Positions 26,511 through 37,139 are shown, counted from the stretch's first letter. The stretch is 64,000 bases of DNA from Planctomycetota bacterium (GCA_021414025.1 JAIOPG010000006.1:62001-126000), one strand, 5' to 3'. Numbers and translations are program-made. The notes: generated from the sequence alone by a model not told the origin.

Positions 26511-27029
26511 ATGGGCACACGACTCGACACCATCAAGCGCATGAATGTGCACCGCCACTGGGTTCGCAACAAATTGTTGACGGCGGCCAAGGGGCTGTCG
26601 AACGACGCGATGCGCAGGCCATTTGAAATGGGCATGGGCAGCGTCTTCGGCACCCTTGTTCATCTGTACGGCGCGGAAGGCGTGTGGATGGATGTGCTCG
26701 AACTCAGGAATCCGGCGGGGACCTTCCCCACCATGGACACCTTCGCCGGCATCAAGGAGCTTGAGAAGGCATGGAAGACGCTCGACCAGCGCTGGACGAC
26801 GTGGTTCGCCGTGATCAACGACGAAGTGCTGGACATCATCGTGAAGCGCGTGCGTGACGGGAAGGCGACGCACACCACGGTCATGGATGTGCTCATCCAC
26901 ATCAACATGCACCAGCAATACCACGCCGCCCAGTTGGTGAACATGCTGCGACAACTCAACGTGCAGCTGCTGCCCGCGTGCGACGCGATCGTCATGGCCC
27001 GCGAGCAAATGCCGGTCAATCAAACCTGA
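26511..27029 (+). CDS. DinB-family (DinB/YfiT superfamily) protein
   Basis: The 172-aa four-helix-bundle protein has the DinB layout: an early helix NVHRHWVRNKLLTAA, a metal His in FGTLVHLYGAE (about residue 51), and two more His in HINMHQQYHAAQL (about 132-141), giving the three-His metal site. DinB/YfiT members include metal-dependent thiol S-transferases (bacillithiol, mycothiol) and proteins of unknown role; the substrate cannot be read from sequence. It is transcribed alone from an overlapping divergent promoter, with the thiC riboswitch downstream. Confidence 0.83.
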   Translation: MGTRLDTIKRMNVHRHWVRNKLLTAAKGLSNDAMRRPFEMGMGSVFGTLVHLYGAEGVWMDVLELRNPAGTFPTMDTFAGIKELEKAWKTLDQRWTTWFAVINDEVLDIIVKRVRDGKATHTTVMDVLIHINMHQQYHAAQLVNMLRQLNVQLLPACDAIVMAREQMPVNQT

Positions 27030-27051
27030 AAGTGCGACTATGATGTGCCTT

Positions 27052-27141
27052 CGCCGCTCGGGGCGCGGATTCCACCGTGGAGTTCGCTGAGAAGCACCCG
27101 TGGAACCTGAACCGATTCGCATCGGCGTAGGGAATGCGGCG
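27052..27141 (+). promoter_or_regulatory. TPP riboswitch (THI element) upstream of thiC
   Basis: P1 pairs CGCCGC (27052-27057) with GCGGCG (27136-27141). The conserved elements follow in order: CGGGGCGC (27059-27066), CTGAGA (27087-27092), ACCC (27096-27099), AACCTGA (27104-27110), a hairpin CCGAT/ATCGG (27112-27116 with 27121-27125) and CGTAGGGA (27126-27133). A following hairpin AGCCCG/CGGGCT (27152-27167) is not followed by a T run. The switch therefore more likely acts on translation by hiding the AGGA ribosome binding site at 27177-27180. Confidence 0.93.
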
Positions 27142-27188
27142 CGTGTTCGCGAGCCCGCGTCCGGGCTTGCCTTCTCAGGATGTGCCCA

Positions 27189-29051
<1,863 letters not shown>

Positions 29052-29086
29052 CGAGCCGGGGCTCATTCCGTGGCATACTGGCCCCG

Positions 29087-29494
29087 ATGATGATGATGGC
29101 CAGCGCCAACCATCAGGACAAACCGCGTCCCGCCGGCAAGGCGCCGGCGTGGCTGAACGCCCCGCCCATGCGCTACCAGGAGGGATATGTCTGGTTCCTC
29201 TTCTTCGCGAGCGTCGACATCATGTTGACCTGGCACATCCTGCGCCACGGCGGCACCGAGGTGAATCCGGTGGCTCGGCTGGTCCTGGAGCAATGGGAAC
29301 TCGCCGGCGCGGTCGCCTTCAAGTTCAGCCTGGTGCTCTTCGTCATCGTGGCCTGCGAGATCGTGGGTCGCCACGAGGACAAGCTGGGGCGCCGGCTGAC
29401 CGCCGTCGCCATCGCGACTTCTGCCTTTCCGGTTTTCTGGAGCCTGACGCTGCTGGTCATGCACGGATTCCTGATCCAGAATCCGCCGGCGTGA
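29087..29494 (+). CDS. Small membrane protein, DUF5658-like
   Basis: The 135-aa product has three hydrophobic segments (about residues 35-52, 75-95 and 108-128). Between the first two lies DIMLTWHILRHGGTEVNPVA, matching the DUF5658 pattern (Asp, a small-residue helix, then GGxExNP). No function is known for that family. Four ATG codons in a row (29087-29098) make the exact start uncertain. A CATACT hexamer lies 7 nt before the first. It ends 7 nt from the convergent pepP gene. Confidence 0.65.
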   Translation: MMMMASANHQDKPRPAGKAPAWLNAPPMRYQEGYVWFLFFASVDIMLTWHILRHGGTEVNPVARLVLEQWELAGAVAFKFSLVLFVIVACEIVGRHEDKLGRRLTAVAIATSAFPVFWSLTLLVMHGFLIQNPPA

Positions 29495-29501
29495 ATGAGC
29501 G

Positions 29502-30785
29502 CTACTTCCGCGCCTTGCGCGGGCGCCGCGACTTGGCCATCGCCGCTTCGATCTCGCGGCTCGACCGGGGAATGCCGCGGGTCAGCGTGACTGCCCCCCG
29601 CGCCGTGATCAGCACGTCATCCTCGATGCGGACGCCGATGTGCTCGTCGGGCAGGTAGACGCCGGGCTCGATCGTGACCACGGCGCCGGCCTGCAGCGGC
29701 GCGTCGGGATTGGCGTCGTGCGTCTCCAGCCCAAGATGGTGGCCGATCCCATGGATAAAGGCATCGGCGAGTCCCGCGCGGCGAAGGACGGAGCGCGCCG
29801 CTTCGTCGATCTGATGGAAGCGGGCGCCCGGCTTGCAGGCGCGGATGGCCGCGGCCTGCGACTCCAGGACCAGGTCGTGAATCTTGCGCTGGCGCGGCGA
29901 GAAGGTTCCGCTGACCGGAAGCGTGCGTGTGACATCGGCGGAGTAGCCGCACCACTTCGCGCCGGAGTCCAGGCAGACCAGTTCGCCGTCGCGCAGCATC
30001 TGGTCGTTGTCGTGGTAGTGCAGCACCGTGCTGTTGAATCCGCCGCCGGCGATGGTCCGGAAGGCGAGCTCGCGCGAGCCGCCCTGGTGGTAGGCCGACT
30101 CGACGTGGCGCTGCAGCTCGAACTCGTTCATGCCCGGCCGCAGCGCGGCGAAGGCGGCGTCGAAGCCCAGCGCGGTGATGCGGCCCGCCTCCTGGATGCA
30201 GGCGGCCTCGGCCTTGCTCTTGCGGGCGCGCATGGTGTTCAGAATGGCCGAGCCGTCGACGATGCCGCAGGTGGGAATGCGCTCGGCGACGCGGCGGAAA
30301 ATTTCAAGGTCGCCGCTGACCGGACTGTTGTAGGCCGACAGCGGCATCAGCAGGGTCAGCGATCGCACTCGCTTCGCCGCGTCCAGCAGCATCTGCGGCA
30401 GCATGTTGGTCCGAAAGAGCGTCTCGATGCCCGCGAGGGCGCGGAGTTCGCCGCCGATCTCCGGCCGGAATCCATCCCACTTTTCGCGCTCCGGATTCAG
30501 CGGCCGCAGAAAAAGCTGAATCCGCCGCGCCGGGTTCGGATTCTTCGGGTCCAGCAGCAGCGACGCGCCAGGCTCATTGGCGATTCCGGTGAGATAGAAG
30601 AAGTGCGCGTGCGCCGCGTAGGGATGATGCAGGTTCGGGTCGGCTTCGCCGGCGAGCACCAGCCCCACCGAGCCGCGCAGCGACTCCAACAGCGCGGCTC
30701 GCCGGCGTGCGAACTCGGCGCGGTCGATCGCGATCTTGGATGAGGAGCGGGCGGGCTTGGTGGTGCGTTTCTTCGTTGCGGCCAT
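29502..30785 (-). CDS. pepP: Xaa-Pro aminopeptidase (M24B)
   Basis: Dimetal peptidase that removes N-terminal residues before proline. The 427-aa protein has a Lys/Arg-rich start, the creatinase-like N-domain (about 20-180, with AHFFYLTGI) and the pita-bread catalytic domain. Metal ligands appear in LDSGAKWCGYSADVTRTLP (two Asp), HGIGHHLGLETHD (His), VTIEPGVYL (Glu) and GVRIEDDVLI (Glu). An Arg/Lys-rich tail follows. The ATG lies 6 nt after TACCCT, with no ribosome binding site. Confidence 0.94.
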   Translation of the reverse strand: MAATKKRTTKPARSSSKIAIDRAEFARRRAALLESLRGSVGLVLAGEADPNLHHPYAAHAHFFYLTGIANEPGASLLLDPKNPNPARRIQLFLRPLNPEREKWDGFRPEIGGELRALAGIETLFRTNMLPQMLLDAAKRVRSLTLLMPLSAYNSPVSGDLEIFRRVAERIPTCGIVDGSAILNTMRARKSKAEAACIQEAGRITALGFDAAFAALRPGMNEFELQRHVESAYHQGGSRELAFRTIAGGGFNSTVLHYHDNDQMLRDGELVCLDSGAKWCGYSADVTRTLPVSGTFSPRQRKIHDLVLESQAAAIRACKPGARFHQIDEAARSVLRRAGLADAFIHGIGHHLGLETHDANPDAPLQAGAVVTIEPGVYLPDEHIGVRIEDDVLITARGAVTLTRGIPRSSREIEAAMAKSRRPRKARK

Positions 30786-30791
30786 TCGCCA

Positions 30792-30797
30792 AGGGTA
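30792..30797 (-). promoter_or_regulatory. Putative -10 element (TACCCT) of leaderless pepP
   Basis: Minus-strand TACCCT with a 6-nt spacer (TGGCGA) to the pepP ATG, directly after the TAG stop of phhA. Confidence 0.55.
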
Positions 30798-31673
30798 CTA
30801 GCGCCGGGCCGTCGCCGCCGTCTTCGCCATGATCCGCCCCGCGTAGGTGTTCATCGCCTCGCGCAGCTGGTCGAAGCTCTCCAGCACATAGAGGATCGGC
30901 TGGTAGTGATCGATCTCGAACGAGGTGTCGCAGACGCGATCGAGATCGAAGGGGCGGCGATCCACGTCCTTGCTCTCAAGGGCGTGATGGCACTCGCCCG
31001 GACTGGAGATCAAGCCGCTTCCATAGAGCTTGATCTGGCCGCCTTCGCGGATCAGGCCGAACTCGACGGTGAACCAGAAGAGCCGCGCCAGCCGCTCGAC
31101 ATCCTTGGGATCGGTCGCCTCCAGCGCCGCGCGGCCATAGGTCTGCAGAAAATCCGCGAAGACCGGATCGGCGTGCAGCGGCACATGGCCGAAGATGTCG
31201 TGAAAGATGTCGGGCTCGGGCAGGTAGTCGATGCTCTCTTTCGGGCGGATCACGATGGTCGTGGGAAACTCGCGCCGCGAGAGGCAGGCGAAAAAGGCCT
31301 TGGGCGGCAGGTATCCGGGAACCGCGCGGCTCTGCCAGCGGGTCAGCGGCTGCAGGCGGCTGTTGATGGCGTCCAGCGGCGGAATCCGATCGCGCCGCAG
31401 GTTGATCTGGGTCGCGCCATCCAGATAGGTTTTGCTCGCGTGCTCCTTCAGGAAGGCCATCTGCCGGTCGAAGAGGAGGGTCCAGGTCTCCTGGTTCTCT
31501 GCGTTGTAGCCCTCATATTTCTGCGTGATGTAGCAGCGCGAGATGTCCTCGTAGCCCGGCGCGCCGAAGTTGTTGGCGTAGTTCTGCGCGGCGTCCGACG
31601 TCGTGTCGTCGATCATCGCGTGGTTCAGGCTGCCGGCGAACTTCTTCTCGCTGTGATGATGGGATCCATCCAT
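30798..31673 (-). CDS. phhA: Phenylalanine-4-hydroxylase
   Basis: Tetrahydropterin- and iron-dependent aromatic amino-acid hydroxylase that turns phenylalanine into tyrosine. The 291-aa catalytic domain has the iron-binding PDIFHDIFGHVPL (two His, about 156-168), the Glu ligand in FWFTVEFGL (about 205), and YGSGLISSPGE. There is no N-terminal ACT domain, as usual for bacterial enzymes. A GGAG ribosome binding site lies 8 nt before the ATG and TAGAAT about 21 nt upstream, so this gene has an ordinary leader. Confidence 0.95.
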   Translation of the reverse strand: MDGSHHHSEKKFAGSLNHAMIDDTTSDAAQNYANNFGAPGYEDISRCYITQKYEGYNAENQETWTLLFDRQMAFLKEHASKTYLDGATQINLRRDRIPPLDAINSRLQPLTRWQSRAVPGYLPPKAFFACLSRREFPTTIVIRPKESIDYLPEPDIFHDIFGHVPLHADPVFADFLQTYGRAALEATDPKDVERLARLFWFTVEFGLIREGGQIKLYGSGLISSPGECHHALESKDVDRRPFDLDRVCDTSFEIDHYQPILYVLESFDQLREAMNTYAGRIMAKTAATARR

Positions 31674-31716
31674 GAGGTGCTCCTGTTGAATTCGATTCTA
31701 GTCTGCGGATCGCGCT

Positions 31717-32343
31717 TCACGGAATCCCGAGGCCAGGCGTTTGCGACGCGCCCTCGAGCCAGGAGATGACCTGAGCGGCCTGCTCGTAGCGAACCGGAAA
31801 CCTCAGTCGGCCCACATCGTGCAGCCGACGGATGTCGATGCCGCCGGGATCGACGCCGACCGCGGTTGGATTTTCGCAGGGGACCTTCATGGCGGCGCAC
31901 TGGGCCTTCAGAAAGGTGCGCGGCTGCGCGTTGAGGCGACGCAGCAGGGCGGACTCCTCTTTCTCCAAAGGATTGGGCCGCAGCAAGGCGCCTTCATCCA
32001 GGAACCAGCCGTTGAGCCGGCCCGAATCGATGGTCACGCTCGCCCAGCGCACGTCCTCCGGTTCGCCGTGGTAGGCGCGCCACCGGTCGCAGAGCGTCGA
32101 GAAGCGGCCCGCTTCCTCCTGCCGCGCCAGCGTGACGATGAGCTGCATGTGCTCGTCGGCGTCGTCCGGCAGCTCGAGCACGGTGTCGACCGCCAGCAGC
32201 ATGGCCTCCATCACCGGCATGAAAAGCTGGCCGCTGTTGGCCACGATGATCTTGACCGCGACGCGCTCACCGTCGAACTTCAGGAACCCGCTCAGGTGGC
32301 TGTGAAGAAACTCGAGTGCGGAATCGATCGAAACATCCTGCAT
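31717..32343 (-). CDS. Unknown protein with possible DUF2470-like C-terminus
   Basis: The 208-aa product has no signal peptide. The C-terminal half (about residues 130-205: EESALLRRLNAQPRTFLKAQ, then VGVDPGGIDIRR and LRFPVRYEQAAQVISWLEG) resembles the DUF2470 domain found after split-barrel flavin/heme proteins of the HugZ type. The N-terminal half (VAVKIIVANSGQLFMPVMEAML) is unrecognised. The ATG is 6 nt after TAACAT, with no ribosome binding site. It lies upstream of phhA on the same strand but is probably transcribed separately. Confidence 0.6.
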   Translation of the reverse strand: MQDVSIDSALEFLHSHLSGFLKFDGERVAVKIIVANSGQLFMPVMEAMLLAVDTVLELPDDADEHMQLIVTLARQEEAGRFSTLCDRWRAYHGEPEDVRWASVTIDSGRLNGWFLDEGALLRPNPLEKEESALLRRLNAQPRTFLKAQCAAMKVPCENPTAVGVDPGGIDIRRLHDVGRLRFPVRYEQAAQVISWLEGASQTPGLGIP

Positions 32344-32349
32344 CAGTTC

Positions 32350-32355
32350 ATGTTA
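32350..32355 (-). promoter_or_regulatory. Putative -10 element (TAACAT) of the DUF2470-like gene
   Basis: Minus-strand TAACAT with a 6-nt spacer (GAACTG) to the ATG at 32343. Confidence 0.55.
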
Positions 32356-32373
32356 ATCCGCGCCGGCACTTCG

Positions 32374-32379
32374 TACACT
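32374..32379 (+). promoter_or_regulatory. Putative -10 element (TACACT) upstream of aroD-aroE
   Basis: TACACT is identical to the hexamer at ribBA and has the same 6-nt spacer (CCGCGA) to an ATG. That ATG (32386) opens a 21-codon frame, not aroD-aroE itself. Confidence 0.5.
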
Positions 32380-32385
32380 CCGCGA

Positions 32386-32451
32386 ATGCAGGGTCGCACC
32401 GGCCGTTCCAGTCGCAGCACGCCGCGCCGGCGGGAGCGACCATGTCGCTGA
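32386..32451 (+). CDS. Possible 21-aa leader peptide overlapping aroD-aroE
   Basis: The frame encodes a 21-residue peptide beginning MQGRTGRSSR and ending in Arg, rich in Arg (9 of 21) and Ser. Its ATG sits 6 nt after a TACACT hexamer, exactly as at leaderless genes in this window. Its stop overlaps the aroD-aroE start by 10 nt, so translation could be coupled or could cover the GGGAG ribosome binding site at 32432-32436. It may also be chance; there is no similarity evidence. Confidence 0.35.
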   Translation: MQGRTGRSSRSTPRRRERPCR

Positions 32452-34115
32452 TCGCGGTGGCGATCGCCGTGGACAGCGCGGATGAAGTCGAGGGGGCGAT
32501 TGCGGCCGCGCAGGCCGAGGCGGCACGCGGCGCCACCATGATCGAGTGGCGCGTGGACGGCCTGGCCGGGCACGAGGGCGCACTGGAAAGCATCGCGCGG
32601 CTGGTCAAGAACACTCCGAAGCCCTGCATCGTGACCATTCGAAGCAGCGCGGAGGGAGGCGGATTCAGTGGCGATGAGGAGGAGCGGCTCAATCTGCTCC
32701 TGGCGGTCTGCAAACTCGACGCGGCGCCGAGCTGCGTCGACCTGGAGCTTGGCGCGTTCCAGAAAAGTCCGTCATTTCAACGTGAATTCGCAGCCGCCAA
32801 ACGTTCGACGCGACTGATTCTCAGTTCGCATGACTTCGAGGGCCGGCCCGCGGATCTGCACAAGCGGATCGCGGCGATGTGGAGCGAGCCGCTCTGTTCG
32901 ATCGCGAAAGTCGCATGGCGCGCCCGCAGCGTTCGCGACAACCTGGAGGCCTTCGAGTTGCTGCACACGCAGCACAAGCCGACCATCGCCCTGTGCATGG
33001 GTCCCTTCGGGATCGCCAGCCGCGTGCTGGCGCCGAAGTTCAATGGCTTCCTGACCTACGCCCGCGCCGAAGGCGACCTGGGAACCGCGCCTGGCCAGCT
33101 CTCGGTCCAGGAGTTGAAGCATCTCTATCACCTGTCGCGGTTGACTCGAAGCACCCGCGTCTTCGGAGTCGTCGGCTGGCCCGTCGAGCACTCGCTTTCA
33201 CCGCTGCTTCACAACGCCGCCTTTGCAGCCGCCGACTTCGACGGCGCCTATGTTCCCTTCGCTGTTCCTTCGGAGTGGGAGCACTTCAAGGCTTCGGTGG
33301 GGGAGTTGTTCGAATCGCCGCTGCTGCAGTTGGGCGGACTCAGCATCACGCTGCCCCACAAGGAGCACGCACTTCGATGGTGCAAGGAGCGGGGCGGCAC
33401 TGCGGACGCGGTCAGCGAATGGTGCGGCGCGGCCAACACGCTGGTGAAAGATTTGAGCGGCACGATCTCAGCGGTCAACACCGACGCGCCCGCCGCCGTC
33501 GCGGCGCTGGCGACGGGTCTTGGCATTGACCAGCAGGCCTCGGCGCGACTCGCCTCGGGAGATGCGGACCATTCCAGCCCCGCCGATGTGGAAGCCGCCG
33601 CCCGCTGGAGCCGGCAGCGCGTCGCGGTGCTGGGCGCCGGCGGCGCGACCCGCGCCATCGTCGCCGGGCTTCTGCTCGCCGGCGCCGAAGTGGTCGTCGC
33701 CAATCGAACCCACGAAAGGGCCAGCCAACTCGCGGCCCAATTCAATCAGCGAAAAGATCCCGGCGGGCGCGAGGCTCGCGTGAAGGCGCTGCCGCTGGAT
33801 CAACTGGCCGCGCACTCCTTCAATGCCATCGTGAATGCCACCAGCGCTGGAATGACGGGCGGAGGCTCCGAGTCGAGCGACCCGCTGCCGGCCGATTGCA
33901 AGATCGCTCCGGGCATGGCGGTCATGGACATGGTCTATCGTCCGCGAGAGACGCCTCTGGTCCGGCGCGCCCGCAAGGCGGGAGCCGTGGTGATCGACGG
34001 CACGCAGATGTTTCTCAGGCAAGCCGCGATCCAGTTCCAGATGTTCACGGGCCGGAATCCGCCGATGAAATTGTGGTCGGAACTTCTCGAACAAAAGTTG
34101 AGTGGCCCGCGATGA
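32442..34115 (+). CDS. aroDE: Bifunctional 3-dehydroquinate dehydratase / shikimate dehydrogenase
   Basis: Catalyses two successive shikimate-pathway steps. The 557-aa fusion has an N-terminal type I dehydroquinase (1-230) with the catalytic His in SSHDFEG (about 128) and the Schiff-base Lys in SIAKVAWRA (about 154). A C-terminal shikimate dehydrogenase (from about 240) follows with GWPVEHSLSPLLHNAAF, catalytic Lys in SITLPHKE, and the NADP loop VLGAGGATRAIV. The same domain order occurs in plants and chlamydiae. GGGAG lies 5 nt before the ATG. An MFS gene and aroC follow on the same strand. Confidence 0.95.
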   Translation: MSLIAVAIAVDSADEVEGAIAAAQAEAARGATMIEWRVDGLAGHEGALESIARLVKNTPKPCIVTIRSSAEGGGFSGDEEERLNLLLAVCKLDAAPSCVDLELGAFQKSPSFQREFAAAKRSTRLILSSHDFEGRPADLHKRIAAMWSEPLCSIAKVAWRARSVRDNLEAFELLHTQHKPTIALCMGPFGIASRVLAPKFNGFLTYARAEGDLGTAPGQLSVQELKHLYHLSRLTRSTRVFGVVGWPVEHSLSPLLHNAAFAAADFDGAYVPFAVPSEWEHFKASVGELFESPLLQLGGLSITLPHKEHALRWCKERGGTADAVSEWCGAANTLVKDLSGTISAVNTDAPAAVAALATGLGIDQQASARLASGDADHSSPADVEAAARWSRQRVAVLGAGGATRAIVAGLLLAGAEVVVANRTHERASQLAAQFNQRKDPGGREARVKALPLDQLAAHSFNAIVNATSAGMTGGGSESSDPLPADCKIAPGMAVMDMVYRPRETPLVRRARKAGAVVIDGTQMFLRQAAIQFQMFTGRNPPMKLWSELLEQKLSGPR

Positions 34116-34155
34116 AGCGAATTCCGACCATTCTTCGTCCGCGGAGCGCCACCCG

Positions 34156-35409
34156 ATGAGTTCGCCCCGCGCGCACACGCGGCCTTCGCGAGCTCCGATG
34201 GTGGCGCTGGTCACGCTCTCCTGCCTCAACCTGCTGAACTACGCAGATCGCTTTGTGGTGAGCAGTCTGGTTCCCTTCCTGGAGAGGCCGGTCGCCGAGG
34301 GCGGCCTCGCGCTCACATCGTCGCAATCCGGCTGGCTCTACTCCGCCTTCATCCTGGTTTACATGGCGACGGCGCCGATCTTCGGTCTTCTCGCCGACCG
34401 CCTGCCGCGCCTGCACATTCTCGCCGCGGCGGTGGCCTTCTGGAGCGTGGTCACGCTGCTCGGCGGATTCGCCTGGGGCTTCTGGAGCCTGCTCATCATG
34501 CGCGCCACCACCGGCATCGGCGAGGCGGCCTATGCCAGCGTGGCGCCCGCCGTGCTCGCCGATGAATTCCCGGTGAAGAAGCGAAGCCGCGTGATGGCCT
34601 TCTTCAATGCCGCCATTCCGGTGGGCGCCGCGATCGGGTTCACCCTGGGAGGCGTGGTGGGTTCGCGCTACGGCTGGCGCGAAGCGTTCTTTGTTGCGGG
34701 CGGGCCCGGCCTTGTGCTCGCGGTCGCGATCTATTTTCTGCGCGATCCACCACGCGGCGCCATGGATCCGGAGTGCGCCGCGATGCTGCCGCCCAATCCA
34801 AAGACGGCCGCAAAGATCGTGTCCCGCCCGCGCTGGCTCTGGACCACCGCCGGCTACGCGCTTCAGACCGCGGGATTCGGAAGTCTGGGCTTCTGGACGC
34901 CGACCTATCTGGAGAAGGCCTGGGGCCTGAGCGTGGAAAGTTCCAGCACGATGTTTGGCGCGATCATCGTCGGCACCGGCATCGTGGGCACGCTGGTCGG
35001 CGGATTTCTGAGTGACCGCTGGTTCGCCCGCAACAGCGCGGCGCATCTCTGGACCTGCGGCATCACCAGCCTGCTGGCGGCCGGCGTGATCACCTTCGTC
35101 ATCTTCGCGCCCAATGTCACGGCGATGTGGTGCGGCCTCTCGATCGGCGCGTTTCTGCTGGTCATGAGCGTGGGACCGGTCAACGCGCATCTGGTCAACA
35201 TCCTCCACCCGTCCGAGCGCGCCACCGGCATGGCGCTGGCCATCATGGCGCTGCATCTGGCGGGGGATGTGCCGGCCGTGCCGCTGATCGGATGGATCTC
35301 GGAGGGCTCGGGCTGGAAGATGGCGTTCATGGCGATCCCTGCGTTTGTGCTGCTCTCCGGAATCGTTTGGTGTCTCGGCGCAATCCGGGAGCAGCGCGTG
35401 AAGGCCTAG
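34156..35409 (+). CDS. Major facilitator superfamily transporter, Spinster-like
   Basis: The 417-aa protein has 12 predicted membrane segments and typical MFS loops: NYADRFVVSSL at helix 1 (Spinster-like), GLLADRLPRLH between helices 2 and 3, and GIGEAAYASVAPAVLADEFP at helix 5. The substrate is unknown. Its position between aroD-aroE and aroC might hint at an aromatic or related metabolite, but this is weak. GGAG lies 9 nt before ATG 34156, which supports that start over an upstream GTG. Confidence 0.88.
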   Translation: MSSPRAHTRPSRAPMVALVTLSCLNLLNYADRFVVSSLVPFLERPVAEGGLALTSSQSGWLYSAFILVYMATAPIFGLLADRLPRLHILAAAVAFWSVVTLLGGFAWGFWSLLIMRATTGIGEAAYASVAPAVLADEFPVKKRSRVMAFFNAAIPVGAAIGFTLGGVVGSRYGWREAFFVAGGPGLVLAVAIYFLRDPPRGAMDPECAAMLPPNPKTAAKIVSRPRWLWTTAGYALQTAGFGSLGFWTPTYLEKAWGLSVESSSTMFGAIIVGTGIVGTLVGGFLSDRWFARNSAAHLWTCGITSLLAAGVITFVIFAPNVTAMWCGLSIGAFLLVMSVGPVNAHLVNILHPSERATGMALAIMALHLAGDVPAVPLIGWISEGSGWKMAFMAIPAFVLLSGIVWCLGAIREQRVKA

Positions 35410-35447
35410 GTTTCCAATGCCGCCGCTCAACGGCATGCGCACTTTCG

Positions 35448-35453
35448 TATGAT
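35448..35453 (+). promoter_or_regulatory. Putative -10 element (TATGAT) of leaderless aroC
   Basis: TATGAT with a 6-nt spacer (GAAACC) to the aroC ATG and no ribosome binding site. Confidence 0.6.
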
Positions 35454-35459
35454 GAAACC

Positions 35460-36629
35460 ATGTCGCTCCGCTACCTGACCGCCGGTGAAAGTCACGGACC
35501 CGGGCTGCTTGCGGTGGTCGAGGGAATCCCGGCGGGCCTCACCATCGACTCCACGTACATCGACGCTGAGCTCAAGCGCCGCCAGGGGGGCTACGGCCGC
35601 GGCGCGCGGCAGCGCATCGAGTCGGACCATGCGGAGTTCGTCTCGGGTGTCCGGCGCGGCGTGTCGATGGGCGGGCCGATCGCGATCCGCATCGCCAACG
35701 CGGACAGCCGGCTCGACGACGCGCAGAAGACTCCCGCCATCTCAAAGCCGCGACCCGGTCACGCCGATCTCGCCGGCAGCGTGAAATGGCTCACGACGGA
35801 TTGCCGCGAGACGCTCGAGCGTGCCAGCGCCCGCGAGACCGCGGCGCGGGTGGCGGCCGGAGCCTTGGCCGGGTGTTTCCTGCGCGAGTTCGGCATCGAG
35901 ACTTTCGGCTTTGTCCGCGGGGCGCTGGATGTGCGCTGGAGCGGCGAGGTGAACGGGACTTCCTGGCGCGAGCAACGAACGGTGCGGGATCAAAGCGGGG
36001 TGGCCATGCCCTGCCCCAAAAGCAGCGCGGCGCTGATCGAGCGCATCCGCCAGGCCAAGGTCGACAAAGACACCGTCGGCGGTCTGGTCGAGGCGCATGT
36101 CTTCAACTGCCCGATCGGGCTGGGCTCATGCGCGCAGTGGCATGAACGGCTCGACTCGCGCCTCGCCGGCGCGGTCATGGGCATTCAAGCCTTCAAGGCC
36201 GTCGAGATTGGCCTGGGCCGCGAGTGCGCCTTCCGCACCGGCAGCCAGGTGCACGACCCGATCCACTTCGACGCCTCGAAGAAAGGCGAATCGCACCTCG
36301 GCTTTGTCCGACCAACCAACAACGCCGGCGGGCTCGAGGGAGGCATGACCAACGGCATGCCGGTGGTGGTGACCGGCACGATGAAGCCGATCAGCACGCT
36401 GCTGCGGGGAATGCCCAGCGTGGACCTGAACACCAAGGAGGCGGTGACCAGCGCCTACGAGCGGTCGGACGTCAGCGCCATCGCCGCCGCGAGCGTGGTG
36501 ATGGAACATGTCGTGGCCTTCGAGATTGCCAAGGCGTTCCTGGAGAAATTCGGCGGGGATTCCATGATCCAGGTCCGGGCCTCGCACGCCGCCTTCATGG
36601 AACTCGCGCGCCGCCTGCCGCTCTCCTGA
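35460..36629 (+). CDS. aroC: Chorismate synthase
   Basis: FMN-dependent enzyme converting EPSP to chorismate, the last common step to aromatic amino acids and folate. The 389-aa protein has the three family signatures: GESHGPGLLAVVEGIPAG (about 9-26), the central RASARETAARVAAGA (about 125-140) and the C-terminal region with GGLEGGMTNGMPVV (about 290-303). The length is normal. It is downstream of aroD-aroE and the MFS gene but has its own promoter-like hexamer. Confidence 0.97.
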   Translation: MSLRYLTAGESHGPGLLAVVEGIPAGLTIDSTYIDAELKRRQGGYGRGARQRIESDHAEFVSGVRRGVSMGGPIAIRIANADSRLDDAQKTPAISKPRPGHADLAGSVKWLTTDCRETLERASARETAARVAAGALAGCFLREFGIETFGFVRGALDVRWSGEVNGTSWREQRTVRDQSGVAMPCPKSSAALIERIRQAKVDKDTVGGLVEAHVFNCPIGLGSCAQWHERLDSRLAGAVMGIQAFKAVEIGLGRECAFRTGSQVHDPIHFDASKKGESHLGFVRPTNNAGGLEGGMTNGMPVVVTGTMKPISTLLRGMPSVDLNTKEAVTSAYERSDVSAIAAASVVMEHVVAFEIAKAFLEKFGGDSMIQVRASHAAFMELARRLPLS

Positions 36630-36828
36630 GCGATCGCGTCATTCCGGACGTTCTCCAAACCAATAACGAAATCCCCGTGTGACGCGGTTCCGGCGCAATT
36701 GAAAAATATGGTTCCATAAATGCGGACTGGTGGGACTATTCCGTTTCGAAGGGCCTAAATCCTTGTGAACCCGCGGTTTGCATTTGACGATGAAGTCATA
36801 GTTTTGATAGTGCTCCTGGAGGGCAAGT

Positions 36829-37092
36829 ATGGACACATCTTTGTGTGAACGAACCAGTTGCAAGTATCCCTGTGCGTGGGGGTACAGCCTGATCGCAGGG
36901 CAGGAATCCCATATTCGCCTCGCGATCCGCCAAACCTTTGGCCAGCATCCGGTCAAGGTCGGAGAACTTCGCAAGAGCTCGGGCGGCCGTTGGTGCTCGC
37001 TGAATGTCGACACCACCGTTGTTGACGAAGAACAGCGCCAGACCTTTCTCGAGACGCTTCGCAATTGCGTCGGCATCCGCTACGTGCTTTGA
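36829..37092 (+). CDS. DUF493 (YbeD-like) protein
   Basis: The 87-aa protein matches the small ferredoxin-like YbeD/DUF493 family: YPCAWGYSLIAGQESHIRLAI, then LRKSSGGRWCSLNVDTTV (the SSxGxYxSv motif), and a C-terminal FLETLRNCVGIRYVL (L..hp.v..vL). In E. coli YbeD is a regulator near lipoate genes; here the role is unknown. GGAGGG lies 5 nt before the ATG. Its 199-bp upstream region (36630-36828) is lower in GC than its surroundings and holds no other gene that I can support. Confidence 0.75.
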   Translation: MDTSLCERTSCKYPCAWGYSLIAGQESHIRLAIRQTFGQHPVKVGELRKSSGGRWCSLNVDTTVVDEEQRQTFLETLRNCVGIRYVL

Positions 37093-37139
37093 ATCCGCGC
37101 GCTGACCGCGGACTTCCGGGCGGCATCCATCAATAAAAC

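Noticed and set aside
36639-37076. 145-aa minus-strand frame over the DUF493 gene
   Set aside because: The plus-strand frame has a strong ribosome binding site and DUF493 motifs; the minus frame has no start signal or recognisable motif.
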